The notes under the pieces: model-generated
The model's input: the letters and a program-made list of their open reading frames with translations, nothing else
Database searches by the model: none
What the model was told of the DNA's origin: nothing
In this document: positions 40,962 to 49,024 of the stretch, one piece after another
How positions within the stretch are numbered: the stretch's first letter is position 1
Layout of the letters: every line of letters starts with the position of its first letter
NCBI GenBank assembly: GCA_905214525.1
Contig: CAJMMN010000007.1
Coordinates: 1 to 64,000, forward strand
DNA from: an uncultured bacterium
GTDB lineage: Bacteria > Actinomycetota > Coriobacteriia > Coriobacteriales > Coriobacteriaceae
Direction of reading: 5' to 3'
Length of the DNA: 64,000 nucleotides
Program-made: the position numbers and the translations under genes

Positions 40962-41732
40962 CTACTTCTTCTTGTGCGGGCGCGGCTTCTTCTCGCGACG
41001 AGTGACCTCAACCTGCAGCGGCGCGTTCTTAAGGCGCTCCTCCTCATCGGCCTTCGCCTTGTCGATGACCTTCTGCGTCACAAAAATCTGCTGGATAACC
41101 TGCCAAGCAGACGAGACGTCGTAGTACAGCAGAACACCAACGGGAAGGCTCCAGCCCATCCAAAGCATCATGACCGTCATGACAACGGCCATCATACGCA
41201 TGCTCTGAGCCTGCTGGCCGGTCTGGTTGCGCGACATATAGAGCTGCGGAATCAGGGTCAGGACAGCGAACAGGATCAGGCAGACCAGCGCAGGCAGCGC
41301 GACCATAAAGCCATCGGCAAAGGAGGCACTCGGCGTGGTGGTCAGGTCGGGTAGAATATTAAAGAACGAGAACGTGCCGTCGTTAAAGTAGTCCGGCAGG
41401 TTACGCAGCAGCGTAAATAGGGCGAACAGGACAGGCATCTGAATCAACAGCGGCAGACAACCAGCCATCGGGTTGAACTTGTTCTCGCTGTAGAACTTCT
41501 GCATCTCCTCGGCCTGACGCTGGGGATCGTCGGCATAGCGCTCCTGGATCTCGAGCATCTTGGGCTGCAGCACCTGCATGCGAGCCGTCGACTTGGTCGA
41601 CTTGAGCATAAGCGGCGTCAGCAGCAGACGGATGATGACCACCAGGATGATGATGGACAGGCCCCAGTCGACCGCAAAGGTCTGGATGAGCTTGAGCAGC
41701 TCGAAAAGGATGTTAACGATCCAATCCCACAT
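40962..41732 (-). CDS. yidC: Membrane protein insertase YidC/OxaA
   Basis: 256 aa. Five or so membrane segments: the first two around 1-45 (LSIIILVVIIRLLLTPLMLKS with the groove Arg), a cytoplasmic hairpin LQPKMLEIQERYADD, FNPMAGCLPLLIQMPVLFALF, and later helices around 135-215. The tail is strongly basic (KKPRPHKKK) and likely contacts the ribosome. It inserts membrane proteins alone or with SecYEG. No lipobox is present at the N-terminus, unlike Bacillus SpoIIIJ. It lies between khpB and yidD. Confidence 0.95.
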   Translation of the reverse strand: MWDWIVNILFELLKLIQTFAVDWGLSIIILVVIIRLLLTPLMLKSTKSTARMQVLQPKMLEIQERYADDPQRQAEEMQKFYSENKFNPMAGCLPLLIQMPVLFALFTLLRNLPDYFNDGTFSFFNILPDLTTTPSASFADGFMVALPALVCLILFAVLTLIPQLYMSRNQTGQQAQSMRMMAVVMTVMMLWMGWSLPVGVLLYYDVSSAWQVIQQIFVTQKVIDKAKADEEERLKNAPLQVEVTRREKKPRPHKKK

Positions 41733-41761
41733 GTAAGTTTTCCTCCGATAGCGAGTGCCCG

Positions 41762-41986
41762 CTAGGGCACAGGGTCATAACCGCCGACGTGCAGGGGATT
41801 GCAGCGAGCGATGCGCCTCACGGCAAGCCAGCAGCCTCTCAAAACACCGTACTTCTCAATCGCCTGGATGGCGTATTGCGAGCACGTTGGGTAATAAATG
41901 CAGGCGTCAGGCAATAAGGGCGAAATAACCTGTTGATATATGCGAATAGGAGCGATGGCAACACGTCGCAAAACGTGATTGCTCAT
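41762..41986 (-). CDS. yidD: Membrane protein insertion efficiency factor YidD
   Basis: 74 aa. Full family pattern: PIRIYQQVISPLLPDACIYYPTCSQYAIQAIEKYG, then RIARCNPLHVGGYDPVP. The conserved CxYxPTCSxYA and RCNP motifs are intact. It assists YidC. Its ATG overlaps the rnpA stop by four bases. Confidence 0.95.
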   Translation of the reverse strand: MSNHVLRRVAIAPIRIYQQVISPLLPDACIYYPTCSQYAIQAIEKYGVLRGCWLAVRRIARCNPLHVGGYDPVP

Positions 41987-42321
41987 CGCTCCTCCCCGGC
42001 AACGCCGGCGCGTTTCATAAGCGAACGCAATGCCTTGTCCATCTCCTGCGGCGAGGAATCCCTCGTCTTGGGAGTTGCGAACAAGATGATGTCATAACCC
42101 GCAACGGGAAATCCGCAGCTGCGGGCGGCCTCGCGCATCACACGCTTAGAACGGTTGCGCACGACAGCACAACCGAGCCGTTTAGCACCAACGAAGGCGA
42201 CCCTTCCGGAGTCGCCTTCGCCAACCGATTCACATATGGTCATTCGAATCAGAGGGTGATTGAAACGACGCCCCTGACTGAACACATGCTCGAAATCTTG
42301 CCGAGACTTAATAGTCTTCAT
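41983..42321 (-). CDS. rnpA: Ribonuclease P protein component
   Basis: 112 aa basic subunit that helps RNase P RNA trim tRNA 5' leaders. The N-terminal MKTIKSRQDFEHVFSQGRR and the central RNR-type motif (GCAVVRNRSKRVMREAAR) are diagnostic. Follows rpmH closely, the universal arrangement. Confidence 0.95.
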   Translation of the reverse strand: MKTIKSRQDFEHVFSQGRRFNHPLIRMTICESVGEGDSGRVAFVGAKRLGCAVVRNRSKRVMREAARSCGFPVAGYDIILFATPKTRDSSPQEMDKALRSLMKRAGVAGEER

Positions 42322-42341
42322 GCGAGATGTGTGTATCGCTG

Positions 42342-42476
42342 CTAGACAGTGAGACGCTTGCGGCCCTTGGCGCGGCGACGGGCGAGCACGGCACGACCAC
42401 CCTTGGTGGCCATACGGGCACGGAAGCCATGGGTCTTGGCACGCTTACGCTTATTAGGCTGATACGTACGCTTCAT
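42342..42476 (-). CDS. rpmH: 50S ribosomal protein L34
   Basis: 44 aa; MKRTYQPNKRKRAKTHGF start and a KGRKRLTV end identify it fully. An ATG at 42536 in frame is rejected: L34 begins at 42476. It is the first gene of the leftward rnpA-yidD-yidC-khpB unit. Confidence 0.98.
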   Translation of the reverse strand: MKRTYQPNKRKRAKTHGFRARMATKGGRAVLARRRAKGRKRLTV

Positions 42477-42536
42477 CTTAAGTTCCTCCTGCTGCATTTC
42501 GAGTGTCCGCGGGAGCGCGGACGCAGATATAGACAC

Positions 42537-42821
42537 GTGAGCTTGAAGATTGTAGGGAAATCAATGTTCAAATGTCAAGAAATCAAAGGTAAAAGGTTGC
42601 GTAGTTCACACGGTTCCCCCATAAGCTCAACCGAATTTTGCGGTGCATAACAACTTTTCACGATATTTCATCGAGTTTTCAACAGGTCATGTTGGCAATG
42701 TTGAGAACTTTTCGCCCGTTTTCCAAGGTTTTCAACAGGTTTTGAAAAGTTGTCGAAAGATGAGAAACATTGCACGGTGAGCTACTATTTATTCGAAACC
42801 TTTTGAACGATTGCGAGCGGC
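42537..42821. other. Putative oriC part 1: DnaA-box-like repeats between rpmH and the GHKL gene
   Basis: The gap between divergent rpmH and the next plus-strand gene holds GTTTTCAACAGGT at 42675-42687 and 42728-42740, plus the related TGTTGAGAA (42699-42707, inverse) and AACTTTTC motifs. TTTTCAACA differs from the E. coli box TTATCCACA at two positions. Genes diverge from here on both sides, and dnaA is the second gene to the right. Box identity is inferred from recurrence on both sides of dnaA. Confidence 0.7.
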
Positions 42822-44174
42822 ATGTCTGACGACTTTTACACCATGGTCGATTCCGGAGACCCGGCACCCGACAACGAGCACATCACCGGCGTGCGCGAAG
42901 AGCGTGACGAAGGCGAGCAGACGACCACGCAGGCGCCAAAAGCCATGTACGCCGCGCGCATCGCCGTCTATGACGACATGTTGTCGACACCGCGTGTGAT
43001 CGTCATTGATCCGCAAGATGTCCGCACGTATTTGGAAGAGACGACCAACACCGTCTACCAGTGCATGAAAGAACAAGGTGGCCATATCTCGCTCATGGTC
43101 ATCCGCGAGATTGTCGAAAACTTTATCCACGCGCACTTTGCCGAGCCCATCATCTCGATTCTGGACGGCGGGGACACCATCCGCTTTGCTGATCAAGGAC
43201 CCGGTATCGACGACAAGGAACGCGCTTTCGACTTTGGCGTTACCAGCGCAAACAGCAAGATGAAGCGCTATATCCGTGGAACCGGAGCAGGGTTTCCCAT
43301 GGTGCAGGAGTATTTGGAAAACGCCGGTGGCGCCGTGTCCATCGAGGACAACATGGGCAGCGGCACCGTGGTTACGGTAAGTCTGGACCCCAAGCGCGTG
43401 CAGGAAATCGAGCGTGCCGGCGGACGCGGTGCTGCCGTGCGGCCCGAGACGGAGCAGTCCACATATCCCCTGCCGGGAGCTTTTGCGCAGCAGCCCATGG
43501 CAACGCAGCAGATGCAGCCCCCCGTGGGGCAGATGCAGCAGCCCGGAATGCTTCCTACACAAGAGCCCCAGGCGGCATCGATGTCGATGCCGCCAAACAT
43601 GCCAGAGGCCATGCCGCTGGCGGATCAGGATGCAGCAGCAATGCAGCAGGCGACGGGGGCACCGGGTGGCCAACAAATGGGCTATCAGCCGTACCATCAG
43701 GGATATCCATATCAGCAGATGCCGCCACTGGGGTATGGCCAGCAGTTCCCGCAGCAGTACCAGCAGGGATATCAGCAGCCGTACCAGCAGATGCCGCAGC
43801 AGCAGTACAACCCCTGGGCCCAGCAGATGCCTCCGCAGCCTTACCAACAGTGGCCCCAAAGTTTTCAACAGCAAATGCCGCCCATGCAGAGTTCTCAACA
43901 ACCAGCAGCTCAAATGATGTATCCTAATGCAGCAAATCAGTATGCGCAGCCACAACCGGACGTGTTCGTAAGCGATCGCGGCAACGCCGCGCTGGGCTAT
44001 CTGGCGCAAAATCAAGCGTGCGGTGCTACCGATCTGGCGAGGGCGTTTGGAAACTCGGCCCCCACTTGGTCACGCACGCTCAATGACTTGGCGCAGGCCG
44101 GCTTGGTCATCAAGCATGGCCAGAAATACCATCTGACCGAACTCGGCGCCGCTCGCGTGCGAGCTCAGAGCTAA
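42822..44174 (+). CDS. GHKL ATPase with Gln/Pro-rich linker and C-terminal winged helix, upstream of dnaA
   Basis: 450 aa, no named family recognised. Residues about 85-190 are a histidine-kinase-type ATP-binding fold: N box IREIVENFIHAHF (Asn100), G1 DQGPGI (Asp124), G2 RGTGAGFPMV (152-161), G3 GSGTVVTVSL (179-188). There is no DHp helix or phospho-acceptor His, so it is closer in plan to stand-alone ATPases such as SpoIIAB. Residues about 208-385 are Gln/Pro/Met/Tyr-rich and probably disordered; 388-450 look like a MarR-type winged helix (LARAFGNSAPTWSRTLNDLAQAGLV). It starts in the origin and ends 15 bases before dnaA, so it is co-transcribed with it. DNA binding and a role in initiation control are inference. 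Confidence 0.8.
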   Translation: MSDDFYTMVDSGDPAPDNEHITGVREERDEGEQTTTQAPKAMYAARIAVYDDMLSTPRVIVIDPQDVRTYLEETTNTVYQCMKEQGGHISLMVIREIVENFIHAHFAEPIISILDGGDTIRFADQGPGIDDKERAFDFGVTSANSKMKRYIRGTGAGFPMVQEYLENAGGAVSIEDNMGSGTVVTVSLDPKRVQEIERAGGRGAAVRPETEQSTYPLPGAFAQQPMATQQMQPPVGQMQQPGMLPTQEPQAASMSMPPNMPEAMPLADQDAAAMQQATGAPGGQQMGYQPYHQGYPYQQMPPLGYGQQFPQQYQQGYQQPYQQMPQQQYNPWAQQMPPQPYQQWPQSFQQQMPPMQSSQQPAAQMMYPNAANQYAQPQPDVFVSDRGNAALGYLAQNQACGATDLARAFGNSAPTWSRTLNDLAQAGLVIKHGQKYHLTELGAARVRAQS

Positions 44175-44189
44175 AGAACGGGAGAGACA

Positions 44190-45911
44190 GTGGACGAGGA
44201 AGCAAGCATCATCCTGGGGGATGCCATCGCCTTTTGCCAGCGCGACGGCCAAGATGCACGCCTCATCAACATGCTGGGGCAATCGCGAGCCATAAGCCTG
44301 ACCGAAGATACGCTCACGATCGAGGCCCCCTCGCGCTTTGCCATCGCGCAGCTCAAAAAGCATCAGCCGACTATTGAGGCCTATCTGGAAGAAATCGCCT
44401 TTGCACCGATTGCGCTCGACATCGTGGCACCGCAAGGAGCCGTGGCGGAATCCGCTGCCGCGACGGCGCCTGCCGCGGCTCCCGCCGCCTCCCCGGCGGT
44501 GCCGGCCTCCGCAGGCGACGTGCCGACAATCGAGCACCAGCACAGCGATGTTTCCCGTGAAACCATGGCACCGTTGCCTACCGCTGCGGCGTCAACGAAC
44601 GCACCCGTCACGCACATGCCTATCGCTCACGACGCAGCGGCGGGCGCGGATTCGGGCATTGCAATCAAGAACACGCTCTCGGCCGATGATTTTCGTCGCA
44701 TGATGAACCAGATGAAGGGCGGAGCGGCGACTAAATCCACGCAAGCTGCGGCCCCCGCTTCACCCATGCCAGCGCCGACCGTACCGGCCGAGCAGAATAC
44801 GGATGGAGCCCCGCTCGCCGCGAACTCAAAATTTACCTTTGAGAACTTTGTCTACGGCCCCGAGAACAGCCATGCCTATCGCTCGGCACTCAAGTTTGCC
44901 GCCCTCGCGGACGAGCGCGGCACGTGCACATCACTGTTCATCTACGGCAAATCGGGCCTGGGCAAGACGCACCTGCTGCTTGCCATCAAAAACGAGCTCG
45001 CCGAGAAGTCGCCCGAGATCAAGGTCAAGTATGCCAACTCCCAGGCATATCTGGACGACCTGATGACCGAGTTCGACCGCCAAAAGAAGAGCAACGCCCC
45101 TATCATGCAGGCATACCACGGCGTGGACGTGCTCATCATCGATGACATCCAAAACATCATCGGCAAGCGCGCGAGCGTTGACTACTTTTTCCAGCTCATG
45201 GACGAGTTCATCCGCAACAACAAGAAGGTCGTCATCGCGGCAGACCGCGCCCCCAAGGACCTGAGCATGGACGAGCGTCTGACCAGCCGCTTCAACGCCG
45301 GCATGCTCTGCCTGGTCGCAGAGCCCAGCTACGAGATGAAATACAAGATCTTGCAGCGCTATTACGAGAACACCATCGTCGCCGCTCCCGAGGCAGGCGA
45401 CGACTCGCTGCTGGCGGCCTATGGGGGCGACAGCGGGCACCTGACCGACGAGCACTTTAAACACATGGCCGAGGTCTCGGGCACCAACATCCGCGAACTC
45501 GAGAGCTTTTGCGAGCGCTGCGCCGGCGAGGCGGGCGACCGCGAGCGCGAGGGCGGGGAGCTCACCTTTGACGATATCGACGCCATCGCCAACCAGTACT
45601 TCGACACATCGGCCAAAAAGATCAACGTCCAGACGGTTCAGTCCGTCATCGAAGAGCAGTACGGTGTGACGCACGAGGAGCTCATCGGCCCGCGTCGCAA
45701 CGCCAATATCGCCAAAGCACGCCATATTGCCATCTATCTGGCCATCGAGATGTGCGAGATGACGACCACGGCGGTGGGCGCCGAATTTGGCAACCGCAAC
45801 CACTCGACCGTCAGTACGAGCTACAAAAAGGTCCAGAAGATGATCCAGGAAGACCGCACCGTCACCGAAGACCTCAAGTCGCTGCGCGATAAAATTACAC
45901 TGCGCTCGTAG
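44190..45911 (+). CDS. dnaA: Chromosomal replication initiator protein DnaA
   Basis: 573 aa. N-terminal helical domain I (about 1-75); a long Ala/Pro-rich low-complexity domain II (about 85-205); AAA+ domain III with FTFENFVYGPENSHAY, Walker A GKSGLGKTHLL, Walker B LIIDDIQ and an RLTSRF sensor region; C-terminal DNA-binding domain IV with the signature ending FGNRNHSTVSTSYKKV. FGNRNHSTV replaces the common FGGRDHSTV, which may go with the unusual box sequence. The start is GTG, with GGGAGA before it. Longer than average because of domain II. Origin-like repeats lie upstream and downstream. Confidence 0.97.
   Translation: MDEEASIILGDAIAFCQRDGQDARLINMLGQSRAISLTEDTLTIEAPSRFAIAQLKKHQPTIEAYLEEIAFAPIALDIVAPQGAVAESAAATAPAAAPAASPAVPASAGDVPTIEHQHSDVSRETMAPLPTAAASTNAPVTHMPIAHDAAAGADSGIAIKNTLSADDFRRMMNQMKGGAATKSTQAAAPASPMPAPTVPAEQNTDGAPLAANSKFTFENFVYGPENSHAYRSALKFAALADERGTCTSLFIYGKSGLGKTHLLLAIKNELAEKSPEIKVKYANSQAYLDDLMTEFDRQKKSNAPIMQAYHGVDVLIIDDIQNIIGKRASVDYFFQLMDEFIRNNKKVVIAADRAPKDLSMDERLTSRFNAGMLCLVAEPSYEMKYKILQRYYENTIVAAPEAGDDSLLAAYGGDSGHLTDEHFKHMAEVSGTNIRELESFCERCAGEAGDREREGGELTFDDIDAIANQYFDTSAKKINVQTVQSVIEEQYGVTHEELIGPRRNANIAKARHIAIYLAIEMCEMTTTAVGAEFGNRNHSTVSTSYKKVQKMIQEDRTVTEDLKSLRDKITLRS
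44549..44564. promoter_or_regulatory. Degenerate parS-like site inside dnaA
   Basis: TGTTTCCCGTGAAACC matches parS at 14 of 16 positions. It lies in the weakly constrained domain II coding region, so it is freer to be kept as a site than elsewhere in the gene. Binding is untested. Confidence 0.4.
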
Positions 45912-46149
45912 GGAAATAGAGACACCTGTTGAAAACTTGTCGAAACCACGGGCATAAGGTGTCTAAAACCCAACCCGCGGTGATGAAAAGTTTTGCGCAG
46001 GTTTTGAACGTGGAAAACCACCCCTGTTGCACACAGGTTGCTGTCGATTCTCTTTCTGGGTCTGACCTGCATCTTTGGGAGTAATCAACAGTTTCGTCAG
46101 TGCTATTACTATTATTAAGATATTTATATCTATAGAAAGGTATTAAAAG
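45912..46149. other. Putative oriC part 2: dnaA-dnaN intergenic region with box repeat and A+T-rich stretch
   Basis: ACCTGTTGAAAAC (45924-45936) is the exact inverse of the 13-mer found twice upstream of the GHKL gene. Other looser relatives follow (for example TTGTCGAAA, CAGGTTTTGAAC). The last 55 bases before dnaN, from about 46095, are almost pure A/T (ATTAAGATATTTATAT) and are a good DNA-unwinding element candidate. The same stretch must hold the dnaN promoter. Confidence 0.7.
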
Positions 46150-47253
46150 ATGAAGTTCACCGTCAGCCAGAGCTCGCTTACACAAGCCATCGGCGTCGTT
46201 ATGAAGGGTGTCGCTTCGGCATCCACCCTTCCCATCCTGTCGGGCGTGCTCGTTAAGGCCCAAGACGGCATCTTGGAATTCCAGACCTCTAACTACACTA
46301 TCTCGATCCGTCATCGCATCGCGGCGCATGTCGAAGAAGAGGGCGAGATGGTTATCCCCTGTAAGATGCTCTCCAATATCACCAAGACCCTCCCCGATGC
46401 CCCGGTCACCTTTGAGCTGTCTGAGCGCCAGGTGCTGATTGGTTGCGAGAAGAGTTCGTTCCGCCTGAACACACTCGATGCCAATGACTTTCCCGAGTTT
46501 CCGGCCTATGCCATCGAGAGTGCCGTGGAGCTGCCGACCGATGTCTTGTCCGAAATGGTCGGCCGCGTGTGGCGCGTCACCTCGACCGACAAGGCCCGCC
46601 CCATCCTGGGCGGCGTGCACATGAAGGTCGAGAACAACACCGTACGCCTGGTGGCGACCGATTCCTTCCGCTTGGCCGTGTGCGATACGCAGGTCGAGAC
46701 CTCGACCCTCGAGGGCTCCTTTGAGCTCAACGTTCCGGCTGACGCCTTTAACGACGCGCTGAACATCATGGCCAGCCAGGCGACCATCATGATCGGGGCT
46801 ACCGACACCCAGGTCGTCTTCGAGGCCGGCAACACCACCTACGTGTCGCGTCGTATCGAGGGCGTGTACCCCAACTACAAGCAGCTCATCCCCGATTCGT
46901 GCGTGACGAGCGTCAAGATCGACGTCGCCGCCTTTAACGCCGCCCTCAAGCGCGTGGCCGTTATTGCGAGCGCCAACCCCGCCGTCAAGTTCGAGATCGA
47001 TGTCGAGAACGGGCAGATGGGCCTGTCCTCCATTTCCAATGACCAGGACCTTGCGCAGGAGACGATCGATGTCGAGGCCGAGGGCGAGTCAGGTACCATC
47101 GCCTTCAACTACCACTACATCTTCGGCTGCCTCAATGCCCTGTCCAAGGAGAAGGAGATCACGCTGGAGCTCAAGAGCTACTCGCAGGCGGGCATCTTTA
47201 AGTCCTACGATAAGATCAACTACCTGTACCTGGTCATGCCGGTCCGCATCTAG
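46150..47253 (+). CDS. dnaN: DNA polymerase III beta subunit (sliding clamp)
   Basis: 367 aa three-domain clamp. MKFTVSQSSLTQAI start, LPILSGVLV, RPILGGVHMK, ATDSFRLAV and the C-terminal YLYLVMPVRI tail with MPVR are diagnostic; the C-terminus forms the partner-binding pocket. Normal length. AAAGG precedes the ATG. Follows dnaA after the A+T-rich region. Confidence 0.97.
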   Translation: MKFTVSQSSLTQAIGVVMKGVASASTLPILSGVLVKAQDGILEFQTSNYTISIRHRIAAHVEEEGEMVIPCKMLSNITKTLPDAPVTFELSERQVLIGCEKSSFRLNTLDANDFPEFPAYAIESAVELPTDVLSEMVGRVWRVTSTDKARPILGGVHMKVENNTVRLVATDSFRLAVCDTQVETSTLEGSFELNVPADAFNDALNIMASQATIMIGATDTQVVFEAGNTTYVSRRIEGVYPNYKQLIPDSCVTSVKIDVAAFNAALKRVAVIASANPAVKFEIDVENGQMGLSSISNDQDLAQETIDVEAEGESGTIAFNYHYIFGCLNALSKEKEITLELKSYSQAGIFKSYDKINYLYLVMPVRI

Positions 47254-47262
47254 CGCTGCGCT

Positions 47263-48369
47263 ATGACCATGTTCGCCCGCGATCTTTCCGTCGCGCACTA
47301 CCGCAGCTTCGATAGCTATCGCCTTGCCCTGGACGAGGGCGTGACGATACTTGCAGGACCCAACGCGGCGGGAAAGACCAATCTCATAGAGGCCCTGCAG
47401 CTGCTGACGAGCGGCGCCTCGTTTAGGCATCCGACCGCAGCGGAGCTCGTCCATGACGGCGTGGGCTCGTGCAAGATCGAGCTGAGGCTCGAGGGCGACG
47501 GCCGCGTGCTTGATATGGGATTGAGCGCGGAGGACGGTAAGCGCTCGTTTAGCCGCAACGGCAAGAGATGCTCTGCCGCTGGTGTGCGCGGGGTTCTGCC
47601 GAGTGTGCTGTTTTGCCCCGACCATCTGGACATGGTTAAGCGAGGCGCCAGTGTGCGCCGCGCCGCCCTCGATGACTTTGGCATGCAGCTGAGCGCACGC
47701 TATGCCGATCTTGCGAGCACCTATGGGCGCTGCGTGACCCAGCGTAACGCCTTGCTCAAGGAGACCTGGTGCTGCCGCGAGATGCTCGGCGCGTGGAACG
47801 ATTCGATTGCCCGCGCGGGCTCGGCCCTGCTCGTGCACCGGTTGGCCCTGCTCGACCGGCTGGCGGGCCATGTGCACACTGCCTACGGGCAAGTGGCGTC
47901 AGGTGAGGCCGCCAACGTGACCTATGCGTCCACGCTGGGGGATTTGCCCCAGGTCGAGGATCGCGAAGAGCTGAAGGGTTGGGCGTACGAGCGCATGCTG
48001 GCTGCCCTTGACGAGCATGCCGACGAGGAAATTCGCCGCGGCGTGACGTTGGTGGGACCGCATCGCGACGAGATTGAGTTCACCGTGGCGGGTCGCTCCG
48101 CCCGTTCATTTGCCAGCCAAGGACAGCAGCGCACGCTGGTGCTGTCCTGGAAGGTGGCCGAGGTCGCCGTGGCTCGCGATGTCCTGGGCACCGCCCCGCT
48201 GCTGCTTCTGGACGACGTGATGAGCGAGCTCGACGGCGAGCGTCGCGGCGCTTTCCTGCGGCTGATCGGCGATGATATCCAGACGGTCATAACCACGACC
48301 AACCTGGGGTACTTTACCGATGACCTGCTTGATCGAGCCAAGGTGGTGAGCATGGGTGAGACGTGCTAA
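47263..48369 (+). CDS. recF: DNA replication and repair protein RecF
   Basis: 368 aa SMC-like ATPase that loads RecA at gaps. Walker A GPNAAGKTNLIEAL, VHYRSF-type N-terminus (AHYRSFDSYRL), signature ASQGQQRTLVLSWK and Walker B LLLLDDVMSELD. Starts nine bases after dnaN; ATG 47263 or 47269 both possible, without a strong RBS. Overlaps the next gene. Confidence 0.95.
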   Translation: MTMFARDLSVAHYRSFDSYRLALDEGVTILAGPNAAGKTNLIEALQLLTSGASFRHPTAAELVHDGVGSCKIELRLEGDGRVLDMGLSAEDGKRSFSRNGKRCSAAGVRGVLPSVLFCPDHLDMVKRGASVRRAALDDFGMQLSARYADLASTYGRCVTQRNALLKETWCCREMLGAWNDSIARAGSALLVHRLALLDRLAGHVHTAYGQVASGEAANVTYASTLGDLPQVEDREELKGWAYERMLAALDEHADEEIRRGVTLVGPHRDEIEFTVAGRSARSFASQGQQRTLVLSWKVAEVAVARDVLGTAPLLLLDDVMSELDGERRGAFLRLIGDDIQTVITTTNLGYFTDDLLDRAKVVSMGETC

Positions 48370-48919
48370 TTACGAGCGCGAGAGCGAAACGGTCGCCTTC
48401 AGCGGGTTTTTGAACGCAGAGCGCCAGCGCATCCTGGCGTCCGCGACCCCCGAGCGCCGTGCGCAGATGGAGGCCGCCGAGGAGTCGCGCGCGGTCTATC
48501 GCGCATGGAACGCGGTGTGCTCGGGCACGCGCGAGGGACGGCATGTGACGGGGCTGCGCTACCTGCCCGAGTCCAATGAGCTGCTGGTGTATCTCGACTC
48601 GCCCTCGTGGACGCAGGAAATGACGCTGTTGCGCGAGATCATCCGCGCGCGCATGGAGCGCGCCGGTGCGCATGTGGACGGCCTGGTGTTCAAAACCACC
48701 GCGCCCGGTCACACGCCGCCCGCCGCCAAGGAGCGCCTGCGCCCGGTGCCGACCGAGCGCCCGCCGGCCCCGTACGCCGACCTAAGTGAGGCCGAGCGCA
48801 CCGAGATCGAGCGCCAGGTGGCGCCCATCGAAGACCAAAAACTGCGCGAGGCCCTCGAGAATGCCATGAGAGCCAGCGCCGAGTGGGCCAAGGGCGTGCA
48901 AAGCAAAAAAGAGCCTTAA
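48356..48919 (+). CDS. dciA: DUF721/DciA-family protein
   Basis: 187 aa. Central DUF721 (DciA) core at about 45-110 with VYRAWNAVCSG, HVTGLRYLPESNELLVYLDSPSWTQEMTLLREIIRARM, then a Pro-rich and helical tail. DciA is the ancestral loader of replicative helicase DnaB in bacteria lacking DnaC/DnaI, and its position between recF and gyrB is the actinobacterial norm. GTG start overlapping recF by 14 bases. Confidence 0.87.
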   Translation: MRRANYERESETVAFSGFLNAERQRILASATPERRAQMEAAEESRAVYRAWNAVCSGTREGRHVTGLRYLPESNELLVYLDSPSWTQEMTLLREIIRARMERAGAHVDGLVFKTTAPGHTPPAAKERLRPVPTERPPAPYADLSEAERTEIERQVAPIEDQKLREALENAMRASAEWAKGVQSKKEP

Positions 48920-48946
48920 ATCGCATCTGGTGGCCTTGTAGAGCCA

Positions 48947-48975
48947 AATACCCTCGTTCCCGAGGGTATTTTTTT
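48947..48975 (+). terminator. Terminator between dciA and gyrB
   Basis: AATACCCTCG and CGAGGGTATT arms with a four-base loop followed by a seven-T run. It implies gyrB has its own promoter, or read-through. Confidence 0.9.
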
Positions 48976-49024
48976 ACGATAAACTAGTAAGGCTGTACAC
49001 ATTTTCTTGACTGAAGGAGGACGT

